A stretch of DNA of 42,384 nucleotides from Kribbella catacumbae DSM 19601 (GTDB lineage: Bacteria > Actinomycetota > Actinomycetes > Propionibacteriales > Kribbellaceae), in contig NZ_AQUZ01000071.1 in the NCBI RefSeq assembly GCF_000372465.1, positions 1-42,384 of the forward strand, read 5' to 3'. The position numbers were made by a program, and so were the translations under genes. The notes under the pieces were generated by a model. That model ran no database searches, was not told where the DNA came from, and saw nothing but the letters and a program-made list of their open reading frames with translations. Positions 7,407 to 15,166 of this stretch are shown one piece after another (the stretch's first letter is position 1; every line of letters starts with the position of its first letter).

Positions 7407-9140
7407 ATGCTCGCCCCAAGCCGCTTCGCGCTCGTCGCGACCATCATGATTGTCGCCGTGACCCCAGTAGCAGCCGTTGCCAACGGCAACCATCAGGCCG
7501 GAAGCTTCGACCGCCCGTACGACGGCTATGCGCAAAAGTCGACGCTGCTCCGCGACTCGACTCCGGCGAAGGCCGGTCTCGACCCCGCGCCGATCGACAC
7601 CGCGCTCACCCAGGTGGAGGGCTGGACGAAGCCGACCGGCACCGTCAAACCCCTGTACGCCGGTGCTGTCACGCTGCTCGGCCACGACGGCAAGGTGGTC
7701 ACCCGCAAGGCGACCGGCCTGGCGGTCAAGTACGCCGATGGCAACGGCACCGAGTTGCCTGCCGACCAGCAGATCCCGATGCGTACCGACACCATCTTCG
7801 ACATGGCCTCGGTCTCGAAGCTGTTCACCTCGATCGTGGTGATGCAGCAGGTCGAGAAGGGCAAGGTCGGCCTGGACACCCCGATCGCGACCTACGTGCC
7901 GGAGTTCGCCGAGAACGGCAAGGCCGCGATCACCGTCCGGCAAGCGCTCACCCACACGACCGGGCTGCCCGCGTTCCTGCCGCTGTGGAGCAGTCAGCCG
8001 ACGCCCGAGCTGCGCATGCAGGCAGCGCTGACGGCGAAGCTGAAGAACCCGCCGGGCGGCACCTATCTCTACAGCGACTTGAACCTGATCGCCCTGGGCG
8101 AGCTGGCGCACCGGGTCAGCGGCAAGCCGCTGGACAAGCTTGTCGCCGACGGCATCACCAAGCCGCTGCAGATGCGCGACACCGGTTACAACCCGGACGA
8201 GAAGAAGAAGCCGCGGATCGCCGCGACGGAGTACCAGGCGTCACCCCCGCGCGGGATGGTCTGGGGTTCGGTGCACGACGAGAACGCCTGGTCGCTCAAC
8301 GGCGTCGCCGGGCACGCCGGCGTCTTCTCGACCGCGGATGATCTGGCCGTGCTGGCGCAGACGTTCCTCAACGGCGGCAGCTATCGCGGCGCGCGGATCC
8401 TGAAGACGGACTCCGTCACCGCGATGATCACCAACTTCAACCAGGCCTTCCCGGGCAACGACCACGGACTCGGGTTCGAGCTGAACCAGCGCTGGTACAT
8501 GGGCGGCTTGTCCGGACCCCGTACCGCGGGCCACACGGGCTACACGGGGACGTCGGTCGTCATCGACTTCGACTCGCGGTCGTTCGCGATCCTGCTGAGC
8601 AACCGGGTCCACCCGAGTCGCAGCTGGGGCAGCAACAACCCTGCCCGCAGGGCCGTAGTACAAGGGCTGGCGCTGTCTTTGGGTGTTGGGCCTAGGCACG
8701 GCAAGGATGCGTGGTTCTCCGGGACCACGGACGCCAGTACGACGACGCTCGCGGCCAAGGTCGCCGTACCGGCTGCCGGGGCGAAGGTGTCGTTCGACCT
8801 GTTCGTGGACACCGAGGACTCGGATCTGCTGTATCTGGAGAGTTCCGTGGACGGGACCACCTGGACCAAGGTGCCCTTCACGGTTCAGGACCGCGGGACG
8901 GTGATCGACACCGACGGCACGATCAGCGGGTCCGGTGACCGGCACTGGCACCAGGCGACCTCGGATCTTGGCGCCGGTGACCAGACGTTGCGGTGGCGCT
9001 ACACGTCCGACCCGCTCTACCAGGGCCGGGGCGTTTATGTAGATAGCGTGAAGATCTCCTCGGGCCGTCAGGTACTTTTCGACGGAGAACGAACGCCTGA
9101 ATCATTTGTCGCTTCTGGTTGGAGACTTTCGCGTCGGTGA
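7407..9140 (+). CDS. amiE: Exported beta-lactamase-fold serine hydrolase, AmiE-like, with C-terminal beta domain
   Basis: 577-residue serine hydrolase of the beta-lactamase/class C family. The signal peptide is residues 1-26. Active-site motifs are all present: Ser135-Val-Ser-Lys138 (SxxK) in MASVSKLF, Tyr222-Ser-Asp224 (YxN-like), and His376-Thr-Gly378 (KTG-like). In B. subtilis the beta-lactamase-like AmiE (YbbE) of the MurNAc operon is an N-acetylmuramoyl-L-alanine amidase; the same neighbourhood here makes that role likely, although an esterase or DD-peptidase cannot be excluded. Residues about 435-577 form an extra beta-rich module (SFDLFVDTEDSDLLYLE, then a dense WT/TW pattern) that may bind carbohydrate or cell wall. 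The upstream operator-like element is shared with the nagZ-like gene, and the MurR gene starts 35 bases downstream. Confidence 0.72.
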   Translation: MLAPSRFALVATIMIVAVTPVAAVANGNHQAGSFDRPYDGYAQKSTLLRDSTPAKAGLDPAPIDTALTQVEGWTKPTGTVKPLYAGAVTLLGHDGKVVTRKATGLAVKYADGNGTELPADQQIPMRTDTIFDMASVSKLFTSIVVMQQVEKGKVGLDTPIATYVPEFAENGKAAITVRQALTHTTGLPAFLPLWSSQPTPELRMQAALTAKLKNPPGGTYLYSDLNLIALGELAHRVSGKPLDKLVADGITKPLQMRDTGYNPDEKKKPRIAATEYQASPPRGMVWGSVHDENAWSLNGVAGHAGVFSTADDLAVLAQTFLNGGSYRGARILKTDSVTAMITNFNQAFPGNDHGLGFELNQRWYMGGLSGPRTAGHTGYTGTSVVIDFDSRSFAILLSNRVHPSRSWGSNNPARRAVVQGLALSLGVGPRHGKDAWFSGTTDASTTTLAAKVAVPAAGAKVSFDLFVDTEDSDLLYLESSVDGTTWTKVPFTVQDRGTVIDTDGTISGSGDRHWHQATSDLGAGDQTLRWRYTSDPLYQGRGVYVDSVKISSGRQVLFDGERTPESFVASGWRLSRR

Positions 9141-9175
9141 CCCCGCTCGGTGCTTAATCGCCGTACGGTGGCGTC

Positions 9176-10078
9176 ATGACTTCAGTTACCTCTCCAGAAC
9201 CCACGGGGCCGCTGCTGGTCCGGGTCCGCGCGGTGATGCCTGCGCTGGCGCCGGCCGAGCAGCGGGTGGCGAACGCGGTCCTCGCCGACCCGGGCGGAGT
9301 GGCGGCGATGACGATCTCCGAACTGGCCGAGGTGGCATCCACCTCGGAGACCACGGTCATCCGGTTCTGCAAGCAGATCGGCGTCCCCGGCTATCCGCAG
9401 CTCCGCCTGCAGTTGGCGGCTCAGTCGGCTACGGAGAACATCCGGCCAGAGGTGGGCGGTGACATCGAGCCGGGGGACTCCCTGGCCGATGTCGTCGGCA
9501 AGGTCGCGTTCGCGGACGAACGGGCGGTCCGCGAGACCGCTCAGCAGCTCGATGTGGAGGCCCTGAGCAAGGTCGTCGCCGCGGTCGCCAAGGCGCCGCG
9601 GGTGGACCTGTACGGCACCGCCGCGAGCTCCTTCGTCGCGCTCGACCTGCAGCAGAAGCTGCACCGGATCCGCCGGGTCGCGTTCGCCTGGTCGGACGTG
9701 CATGTCGCGCTGACGAGTGCCGCGCTGCTCGGTGAGGGCGATGTCGCGATCGGCATCTCCCACACCGGTACGACGGTCGAGGTCGTCGAGGCGCTCGAGG
9801 AGGCCGCCAAGCACGGCGCCACCACGGTCGCCATCACGAACTTTCCCCGCTCGCCGCTGGCCCGGACCGCAGATCTTGTGCTCACCACGGCCGCTCGCGA
9901 GACGACTTATCGCTCCGGCGCGATGTCGAGCCGGATCGCCCAGCTGATGGTGATCGACTGCCTGTTCATCGGGGTGGCGCAGTCGGTGATGCCGGACGCG
10001 CGGAAGGCGCTGGAGGAGACCGCGATCGCGGTTCGCGGGCATCGACTGAAGAGTTCTGTCAATGATCAACAGAATTGA
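9176..10078 (+). CDS. murR: RpiR-family regulator with SIS domain, MurR-like
   Basis: 300-residue regulator of the RpiR family. The N-terminal HTH (about 15-85) includes MTISELAEVASTSETTVIRF at 45-64, where the recognition helix lies. The SIS sugar-phosphate domain spans about 135-270 (LYGTAASSFVALDL, ISHTGTTVEVVEAL). MurR proteins sense MurNAc-6-phosphate and repress amino-sugar salvage genes; its position just before murQ and inside the salvage locus supports that role. The ATG at 9176 has only a weak GGTGG ribosome site. TTCAGTTACCT occurs at 9181-9191 within the first codons and matches the half-site found before the nagZ- and amiE-like genes, suggesting autoregulation. Confidence 0.85.
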   Translation: MTSVTSPEPTGPLLVRVRAVMPALAPAEQRVANAVLADPGGVAAMTISELAEVASTSETTVIRFCKQIGVPGYPQLRLQLAAQSATENIRPEVGGDIEPGDSLADVVGKVAFADERAVRETAQQLDVEALSKVVAAVAKAPRVDLYGTAASSFVALDLQQKLHRIRRVAFAWSDVHVALTSAALLGEGDVAIGISHTGTTVEVVEALEEAAKHGATTVAITNFPRSPLARTADLVLTTAARETTYRSGAMSSRIAQLMVIDCLFIGVAQSVMPDARKALEETAIAVRGHRLKSSVNDQQN

Positions 10079-10081
10079 AAA

Positions 10082-10110
10082 TCCTTCAGTAGGAAACTAA
10101 CATCGTAGCT
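10082..10110 (+). promoter_or_regulatory. Possible regulator half-site before murQ
   Basis: AGGAAACTAA (10091-10100) reads TTAGTTTCCT on the other strand, one mismatch from the TTAGTTACCT block upstream of the amiE-like gene. It lies 10 bases before the GTG of murQ. A single half-site is weak evidence. Confidence 0.3.
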
Positions 10111-11004
10111 GTGATCACACCCACGGAGCAGCGCAACCCCAGGACGCTCGCGATCGATGCGGTGGGCACCACCGAGATCCTCCGGATGGTCAACGCGGAG
10201 GACGCCAGAGTCGCCGGTGCGGTCGGTGCCGTGATCCCAGAACTGGCTCGCGCGGTGGATGCCGCCGTCGAAGCCGTCCGCAACGGCGGGCGGGTGCACT
10301 ACTTCGGCGCCGGCACCTCCGGCCGCCTGGCGGTCCTCGACGCGGCCGAACTGCTGCCGACCTTCCATGCCCCCGACGACCTGGTGGTCGCGCACCACGC
10401 GGGCGGCATGGAGGCGCTCCTGCGCGCTGTCGAGAACGTCGAGGACTCCGAGGAAGGCGGCGCCGCCGACGCGGCCGCTGTGACGTCTCGTGACATCGTG
10501 ATCGGCCTCGCGGCCTCAGGCAGTACGCCGTACGTCGCGGGCGCTCTGCGGGCCGCTCGTGCCGTCGGTGCGATCACTGCCCTGGTCACGTCCAACCCGT
10601 CGGCGCCGTTGGCTCCGCTGGCCGACATCGTGATCGCGGCGGACACCGGGCCCGAAGTGATCGCGGGCTCCACCCGGCTGAAGGCCGGGACCGCGCAGAA
10701 GATGATCCTGAACAGCTTCTCGACCACGCTGATGATCAAACTCGGCCGGACCTGGTCGAACCTGATGGTCGACATGGTCGCGACGAACCAGAAACTCCGC
10801 GGCCGGATGCTGCGGATCCTGGCCGAGGCCACCGGCGCGGACGCCGAGGCCTGCGCGACCGCCCTGGCCGACGCCGACGGCGAGCTCAAGCCCGCCCTGG
10901 TGCACCTCCTCACGGGCAGTCCGGTCGGCGAGGCCCGCGTGGCTCTGGCGGAAGCCGGCGGCCGGGTCGCCATCGCGCTCGGAAAACTCAGCGCCCCTGC
11001 ATAG
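10111..11004 (+). CDS. murQ: N-acetylmuramic acid 6-phosphate etherase
   Basis: 297-residue cytoplasmic etherase that splits the D-lactyl ether of MurNAc-6P to give GlcNAc-6P and lactate. The fold is a SIS domain. Family blocks are GRVHYFGAGTSGRLAVLDAA (60-79) with Glu80 matching the catalytic glutamate region, GLAASGSTPYVAGAL, and the strongly conserved AGTAQKMILNSFSTTLMIK. Length is typical. The start is GTG 10111, with no good ribosome site near it, so translation may be leaderless from a promoter in the 32-base gap after murR. No MurNAc kinase or PTS importer (MurP) is seen in the window, so uptake and phosphorylation must be encoded elsewhere. Confidence 0.92.
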   Translation: MITPTEQRNPRTLAIDAVGTTEILRMVNAEDARVAGAVGAVIPELARAVDAAVEAVRNGGRVHYFGAGTSGRLAVLDAAELLPTFHAPDDLVVAHHAGGMEALLRAVENVEDSEEGGAADAAAVTSRDIVIGLAASGSTPYVAGALRAARAVGAITALVTSNPSAPLAPLADIVIAADTGPEVIAGSTRLKAGTAQKMILNSFSTTLMIKLGRTWSNLMVDMVATNQKLRGRMLRILAEATGADAEACATALADADGELKPALVHLLTGSPVGEARVALAEAGGRVAIALGKLSAPA

Positions 11005-11017
11005 GATGTGATCTGGA

Positions 11018-11029
11018 CTGTCTAGACAG
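11018..11029. promoter_or_regulatory. Palindrome CTGTCTAGACAG before the antitoxin gene
   Basis: A perfect 12-bp palindrome, 22 bases before the antitoxin ATG. Phd/YefM antitoxins bind palindromes in their own promoters, so this is a good candidate autoregulatory operator. Confidence 0.5.
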
Positions 11030-11051
11030 AATGGCGCCATTGGGAGGTTCC

Positions 11052-11312
11052 ATGAGCTGGCAGGTTCAGGAAGCGAAACAACGCTTCAGCGAGGTGCTCC
11101 GCGCCGTGGAAAGCGACGGGCCGCAGGCTATTACGCGCCATGGTGAGAAGGTTGCCGTCGTCATCGACATTGCCGAGTACCGCAGGCTGACCGGCGGTAA
11201 CCATGACTTCGCCGCCCATCTGATGGCCTTCCCCACGATCGAGACCATGCCAGGGGACGCCGACGTGTTCGACGAGATCGCGGCCGAACGCGAACGGGAT
11301 CAGCACTCTTAA
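11052..11312 (+). CDS. Phd/YefM-family antitoxin without adjacent toxin
   Basis: 86-residue type II antitoxin. The N-terminal MSWQVQEAKQRFSEVLRAV, followed by GPQAITRHGEKVAVVIDIAE, is the Phd/YefM DNA-binding fold. The tail from about residue 55 (FPTIETMPGDADVFDEIAAE) is the acidic toxin-binding segment usual in partners of VapC/FitB-type PIN nucleases. The ATG at 11052 follows GGGAGG by 4 bases. The expected toxin frame does not follow: the next gene, 42 bases on, is an acetyltransferase, and no PIN-like frame fits in the gap. It is therefore an orphan antitoxin, acting in trans or left after toxin loss. Confidence 0.82.
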   Translation: MSWQVQEAKQRFSEVLRAVESDGPQAITRHGEKVAVVIDIAEYRRLTGGNHDFAAHLMAFPTIETMPGDADVFDEIAAERERDQHS

Positions 11313-11354
11313 ACCGTTGGCTCTCGCGCTCGCCGGGTCCCTACAGTCAGACGG

Positions 11355-12353
11355 GTGAGCATAGAGCGCACCGACCCGCGGGACCCGGCAGCATTCGACG
11401 AGTGGTACGACGTCATGGAGGCCGGCGCGACAGCCGGCCGTGAGTTTGCCGTCGTCTGGACCCGCGAGGAGATGCGGGCCGGCATACTGCGCGAGTCGCC
11501 GTACTGGGGCAAGGAAATGTGGGCCGTTCGGGACGAGACCGGGAAGATCGCCGGAGTCCTGTGGGTCGAGCTGCCGCTGCAGGACAACCCGAGCCTCATC
11601 ACGGTGGACATCAACGTCCCGCCGGAGCGGCGTCGGCAGGGGTACGGGTCCGCGCTGGTCAGAGTGGCCGGGGACAGAGCGGCGTACCACGGCCGCACGG
11701 TCGTCCATAGCGAGGTGACTGCCCCGCTCGGTGGTGTGGCGGCCGGTCAGGCCTTCGCACGGGCCAACGGACTGACGGTGGCCAACGTCGAGATGCACCG
11801 GATTCTCGAGCTGCCACTCGAGCAGGTCTTCCTCGAGAAGCTGGCCGCCGAGGTCGCTGAGCATCACCGCGGCTATCGCCTCGTCTCCTGGCAGGACCGC
11901 TGCCCAGACGAACTGGTCGACGCATATGCGGCCCTCGAGAGCACGTTCATGACAGAGTCGCCACAGGGTGAGCTGGAGGTGGAGGCCGAGGTCTGGGACG
12001 CGGACCGGGTGCGTTCCAGGGAGGAGCATGCCCGCGCGCAGGGCCGCACTGGCTGGGCTACCGTCGCCATCGCGCCGGACGGCACGCTGGCCGGGAACAC
12101 TGAGCTTTACCTGTCCAGTCATGACCCGGTCAACGCCTTTCAGTCGGGGACGCTGGTGGCGCCGGCGCATCGTGGGCACCGGCTCGGGCTGGCGCTGAAG
12201 GTCCGCAACCATCTCGAACTGCAGCGCAGCCACTCCGAGCGGCTGGTCGTGCACACCTGGAACGCCGAGCAGAACACCGCGATGAACGCGGTCAACGAAC
12301 GGCTCGGGTTCCGGCCGGTCGAGCAGAGCGAGGAGTGGCAGCGCAGAATCTGA
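11355..12353 (+). CDS. Double-domain GNAT acetyltransferase
   Basis: 332-residue protein with two GNAT folds in tandem. The first (about 1-165) has the acetyl-CoA loop PPERRRQGYGSAL (89-101). The second (about 175-332) has APAHRGHRLGLALK near 268-281, followed by the NAEQNTAMNAVNERLGF block that normally closes a GNAT fold. The second loop is best preserved, so it is likely the catalytic half. The substrate cannot be told from sequence; such proteins acetylate aminoglycosides, mycothiol precursors or small amines. The start is GTG 11355; no strong ribosome site is visible. It is not obviously part of either flanking locus. Confidence 0.8.
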   Translation: MSIERTDPRDPAAFDEWYDVMEAGATAGREFAVVWTREEMRAGILRESPYWGKEMWAVRDETGKIAGVLWVELPLQDNPSLITVDINVPPERRRQGYGSALVRVAGDRAAYHGRTVVHSEVTAPLGGVAAGQAFARANGLTVANVEMHRILELPLEQVFLEKLAAEVAEHHRGYRLVSWQDRCPDELVDAYAALESTFMTESPQGELEVEAEVWDADRVRSREEHARAQGRTGWATVAIAPDGTLAGNTELYLSSHDPVNAFQSGTLVAPAHRGHRLGLALKVRNHLELQRSHSERLVVHTWNAEQNTAMNAVNERLGFRPVEQSEEWQRRI

Positions 12354-12364
12354 AAAAATTCTGC
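12343..12364 (+). terminator. Short A/T-rich hairpin at the end of the GNAT gene
   Basis: GCAGAAT (12343-12349) pairs with ATTCTGC (12358-12364) around CTGAAAAA and overlaps the stop codon. It is a weak terminator candidate preceding the long gap before the biosynthetic operon. Confidence 0.4.
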
Positions 12365-12706
12365 CGGTGCCGATCCGGAACAGGTCGGCAAACAGTTCTT
12401 TGAATTCCGCGCGGGGAACCCTTCGCGAGTTTGCTTTTGAACGTAACAGCTAACCGGTGGTATTTGGCTGACCGGTTTGCGCGCTGGCCGGGTGTTTGAT
12501 TTCTGGCGGCTTCGAAACGGAGCAGCATCGCTGATCCGGCGGCGAAAGAAAAGCGATCCGGACCACGTCGCGAAGGGTAGCGAACTCATCACTTTCGGTC
12601 CATAGCGGGACCGCGTAATCGTGTCGTATCGTCACGTCATCGCCAGGCCTTGGTGGGGGACTGGTGCTCTGAATCCTTTGTGTTCAAGGCGAACTTCGGA
12701 GCTCGG
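12365..12706 (+). promoter_or_regulatory. Promoter region of the biosynthetic operon
   Basis: About 340 bases without a gene and richer in A/T than either side. An inverted repeat AACCGGT (12452-12458) / ACCGGTT (12471-12477) with a 12-base spacer is a candidate operator. TTGAAC at 12438-12443 could be a -35 element, but no matching -10 is convincing. CGGAGCTCGG places a ribosome site before ATG 12707. No regulator gene was found inside the cluster, so any regulator is encoded outside the window. Confidence 0.45.
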
Positions 12707-14107
12707 ATGACCATGGACGGTACTGTCGTGGTGCCCGGAACCACTATGGGTGCCCAATGGGTCGATGACGTGTTGCTGACCGGTGCGGCCGGCGACATCT
12801 GTTTCAGACTCCCCACTCCAATTGATCGCGGAATGCTGCGCCGGCTGGTCCGGGACAGGCAGTCCGAATTGGCGGCATCGGGTTTGCGCCCGGGTGGTGC
12901 CGCCGCATTGCGATTACCGCCGTCAATGGCATTCGTTACCCATTTGCTGGCGATCTGGCGTAGCGGTGGGCAAGCGATCCTGCTGGATCACCGGCTGACC
13001 GACTACGAGGTACGCCGGGCGATCGAGCGGCTGGTGCCGCAGGTGGTGGTATCGCCGGACGGGCCGGTCGTGTCGGGTCTGCGCACGTTCGTGGAGATCG
13101 ACACCGACGTGGCCAGCTACTCGGGTCACACCGCGAACACCGCGCACGCCGTCGTCCAGCTCAGCTCGGGGTCGACCGGGCCTTCGAAGGTGATCGGGCG
13201 GACCGTCGAGGACCTGGTCGAGGAGGTACTGCGGTACACGCAGCTCGAGGGCGTGCCGCTCCGGGGCGAGCGGGTGATCCTGCTGCCGTCGATGGTGCAC
13301 GTGCTCGGTCTGGTGGGCGGGCTGATGTACGGCCTGCACGCCGGTGTCGAGCTGGTCCCACCCGCGCGGCTGACCGGTGACGCCATCGTCCAGGCGATCG
13401 CGAGCGGCAAGAGCCCGGCGACCGTGCTCGGGGTGCCGTTCCACCTCGGGCTGCTCGCCTCGGTCAAGGAGCCGCCGCCGCTGCCGCAGTTCAAGCGGAT
13501 GACGACGGGTGGCGAGCTGGTGCCGGCCGCGATCTCAGCTGCCTTCGAGGACAAGTACGGCGTACCGCTGGGCAACATGTACGGGATGACCGAGGTCGGG
13601 GTGATCGGGACCGACCTGTTCGGCGCGCACCGGCCGGCGATCCGCCCGGCGCCCGGCATCGAAGTACGGGCTGTGGATGGTGAGCTGCATATCCGGCGGC
13701 CGGAGTCGCCGTACCTGGGACTGTCCGATCCGGGTCGCTGGGCCGACGGCTGGTTGCGGACCAAGGACGCCGGTGTCGTCGACCCGGAGACCGGGCTGGT
13801 GTCGATCAAGGGCCGGCTGGACTCGCAGGTGTCGGTCGGCGGGCTGAAGGTCGACCTGACCGAGGTGGAGTACACGCTCGGCACGTTGCGGGGTGTGGAG
13901 GCCGCGGTCGTCGTCCACGACGGCTCTATCGCCGCCTATGTCCAGCTGAACGAAAACCGCGACGTCGCTCGCATCGAGGGCGACCTGGCGCAGCTGCTGG
14001 CGTCGTACAAACGCCCGCGCAGTGTCCGGGTGCTCGATCAGCTGCCTCGCACGACCACCGGAAAACTCGTCCGGGACACCGCAGTACTCCGCAAAGCAGC
14101 ACCGTGA
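12707..14107 (+). CDS. Adenylate-forming acyl/aryl ligase (first gene of the cluster)
   Basis: 466-residue ANL-family ligase that would activate a carboxylic acid as adenylate and pass it to CoA or a carrier protein. Signatures: LSSGSTGPSKVIGRT near 150-165 (P-loop), NMYGMTEVG (A5), WLRTKDAG (A7, with TKD instead of TGD), IKGRLDSQVSVGGLKVDLTE (A8), and PRTTTGKLVRD with catalytic Lys453. ATG 12707 was chosen because GGAG lies 5 bases before it; the open frame reaches back to 12650 without a ribosome site. It is shorter than typical acyl-CoA ligases (500-550), mostly at the N-terminus. The next same-strand gene is a carrier protein 574 bases on, beyond an antisense gene, so loading of that carrier is a plausible role. 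Substrate unknown; an aryl or short acyl acid is inferred from context. Confidence 0.82.
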   Translation: MTMDGTVVVPGTTMGAQWVDDVLLTGAAGDICFRLPTPIDRGMLRRLVRDRQSELAASGLRPGGAAALRLPPSMAFVTHLLAIWRSGGQAILLDHRLTDYEVRRAIERLVPQVVVSPDGPVVSGLRTFVEIDTDVASYSGHTANTAHAVVQLSSGSTGPSKVIGRTVEDLVEEVLRYTQLEGVPLRGERVILLPSMVHVLGLVGGLMYGLHAGVELVPPARLTGDAIVQAIASGKSPATVLGVPFHLGLLASVKEPPPLPQFKRMTTGGELVPAAISAAFEDKYGVPLGNMYGMTEVGVIGTDLFGAHRPAIRPAPGIEVRAVDGELHIRRPESPYLGLSDPGRWADGWLRTKDAGVVDPETGLVSIKGRLDSQVSVGGLKVDLTEVEYTLGTLRGVEAAVVVHDGSIAAYVQLNENRDVARIEGDLAQLLASYKRPRSVRVLDQLPRTTTGKLVRDTAVLRKAAP

Positions 14108-14664
14108 TGCTCAGAGACCTCGATGGTCCGGACGCCCGTCGGTACTACAACAGCCAGCACCGCGTCGGCCCGAACCGGAACATGCGCCAAGGTGAGCTGC
14201 GGCTCGGACGGAACGGGTCCGCCGGGCAGAGCCAGCTCCCGGCGCAACCCAGAGTTCCGGAGGCCGGTGCCGAGGGCCTTGCCTACCGCTTCCTTCGCAG
14301 TCCAGAGGTGCAGGAAAGCCTCGAGTTCTTCGGGCTGGCCGGCCATCCAGGTGAGTTCGGCGGGGGCGAACCAGCGGTGGGCCAGGGCGGTGATGTCCCG
14401 GGGGTAGCGGTCCTCGAGGTCTACGCCGACTGGGCCCGACAGGCTGGCGGCGACGGCGACGAGCCGCCGGCTGTGGCTGATGCTCACCCAGAGCGGGTCG
14501 ACGTGGGGACCGCCGGCGGCGTCGTGGCGCAGTACCGGGGTGCCTTCGAGCAGGGTGCCGGCGAGGTCGAGGAGCAGGGCGTGGGCCGCCGATCGGTGGT
14601 CGCGTTCGGCGGGGTTCAGCCAGACGTGCACGGGAGCCAGATCGGTGCCCGGACGCTGATTCAC
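14038..14664 (-). CDS. 4'-phosphopantetheinyl transferase (Sfp type), antisense inside the operon
   Basis: About 208 residues. It transfers phosphopantetheine from CoA to carrier proteins and would activate the two carriers encoded next door. Diagnostic motifs are WVSISHSRRLVAVAAS, VGVDLEDRYPRD (Mg2+-binding GVDLE) and FLHLWTAKEAVGKALGTGL (WxxKEAxxK). The GTG at 14664 (VNQRPGTDLAPVHVW) fits the family's usual N-terminus; the frame is open to 14715, which would overlap the carrier-protein gene. Its 3' end overlaps the upstream ligase gene by 70 bases, and its start lies 17 bases from the ATG of the diverging carrier gene. The plus-strand operon must therefore be transcribed straight through it in antisense. 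Confidence 0.85.
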   Translation of the reverse strand: MNQRPGTDLAPVHVWLNPAERDHRSAAHALLLDLAGTLLEGTPVLRHDAAGGPHVDPLWVSISHSRRLVAVAASLSGPVGVDLEDRYPRDITALAHRWFAPAELTWMAGQPEELEAFLHLWTAKEAVGKALGTGLRNSGLRRELALPGGPVPSEPQLTLAHVPVRADAVLAVVVPTGVRTIEVSEHHGAALRSTAVSRTSFPVVVRGS

Positions 14665-14681
14665 AGGAAGAAGGTATCCCG

Positions 14682-14936
14682 ATGAGGGAAGAGGTTCGCG
14701 AGTTCGTCCTCGCACAGCTGCAGGACATGAACTACGACGTCGAGGGGATCGACGACGAGACCACGCTCGGCCCGGCCGGTGTCGACCTGGAGTCGCTCGC
14801 GCTGGCCGACCTGTCGGTCCGGGTCGAGGACCGGTTCGGCGTGCGGTTCTCCGACGACGAGTCCGAGGAGCTGGCCCTGATGACGGTGGGCGAGTTCACC
14901 ACCGCGGTGGCCGGCCGGGTAGCGCAGCAGGTCTGA
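14682..14936 (+). CDS. Acyl carrier protein 1
   Basis: 84-residue free-standing carrier protein. The phosphopantetheine site is Ser38 in GVDLESLALA, a DxES variant of the usual DSL motif. A four-helix pattern and acidic surface (RVEDRFGVRFSDDESEE) fit the ACP fold. GGAAGAAGG lies 7-15 bases before the ATG. It ends TGATG, sharing one base with the next gene, a second carrier, so both are made together. The presumed partners are the antisense transferase and the nearby ligases and ketosynthases. Confidence 0.88.
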   Translation: MREEVREFVLAQLQDMNYDVEGIDDETTLGPAGVDLESLALADLSVRVEDRFGVRFSDDESEELALMTVGEFTTAVAGRVAQQV

Positions 14937-15166
14937 TGAGCTTCCCTCCGCCCGGGAGAGCCGAGATCGTGGACTGGCTGGCAGCGCTGGGTGACCGCCC
15001 GGCTGGTGAGGTCCGCGAACGGATCGACTCGATGGAACTGGCCTGGCTGGCTCATCAGGTCGAGCAGCGTTACGAGCTGGAACTCGACGATGACCAGCTG
15101 GACCGGATCAGGACCATCGACGACGCCGTCCGCGTGCTCGCGGAAGCGCTCAAGAGCCATGTCTGA
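14936..15166 (+). CDS. Acyl carrier protein 2
   Basis: 76-residue carrier-like protein. RIDSMELAWLAHQVEQRYEL contains the carrier motif DSMEL with Ser32 as the likely attachment residue, followed by the typical amphipathic helix. It differs strongly from carrier 1, so the two probably hold different cargo or dock with different enzymes. The start overlaps the preceding stop by one base, and the end overlaps the following ketosynthase-like gene by 8 bases. Confidence 0.82.
   Translation: MSFPPPGRAEIVDWLAALGDRPAGEVRERIDSMELAWLAHQVEQRYELELDDDQLDRIRTIDDAVRVLAEALKSHV

Noticed and set aside
9121..9140. ACTTTCGCGT as another copy of the upstream regulatory element
   Set aside because: It is the coding end of the amiE-like gene (SGWRLSRR) and lacks the GGTAACT core; similarity to the nagZ upstream region is probably chance.
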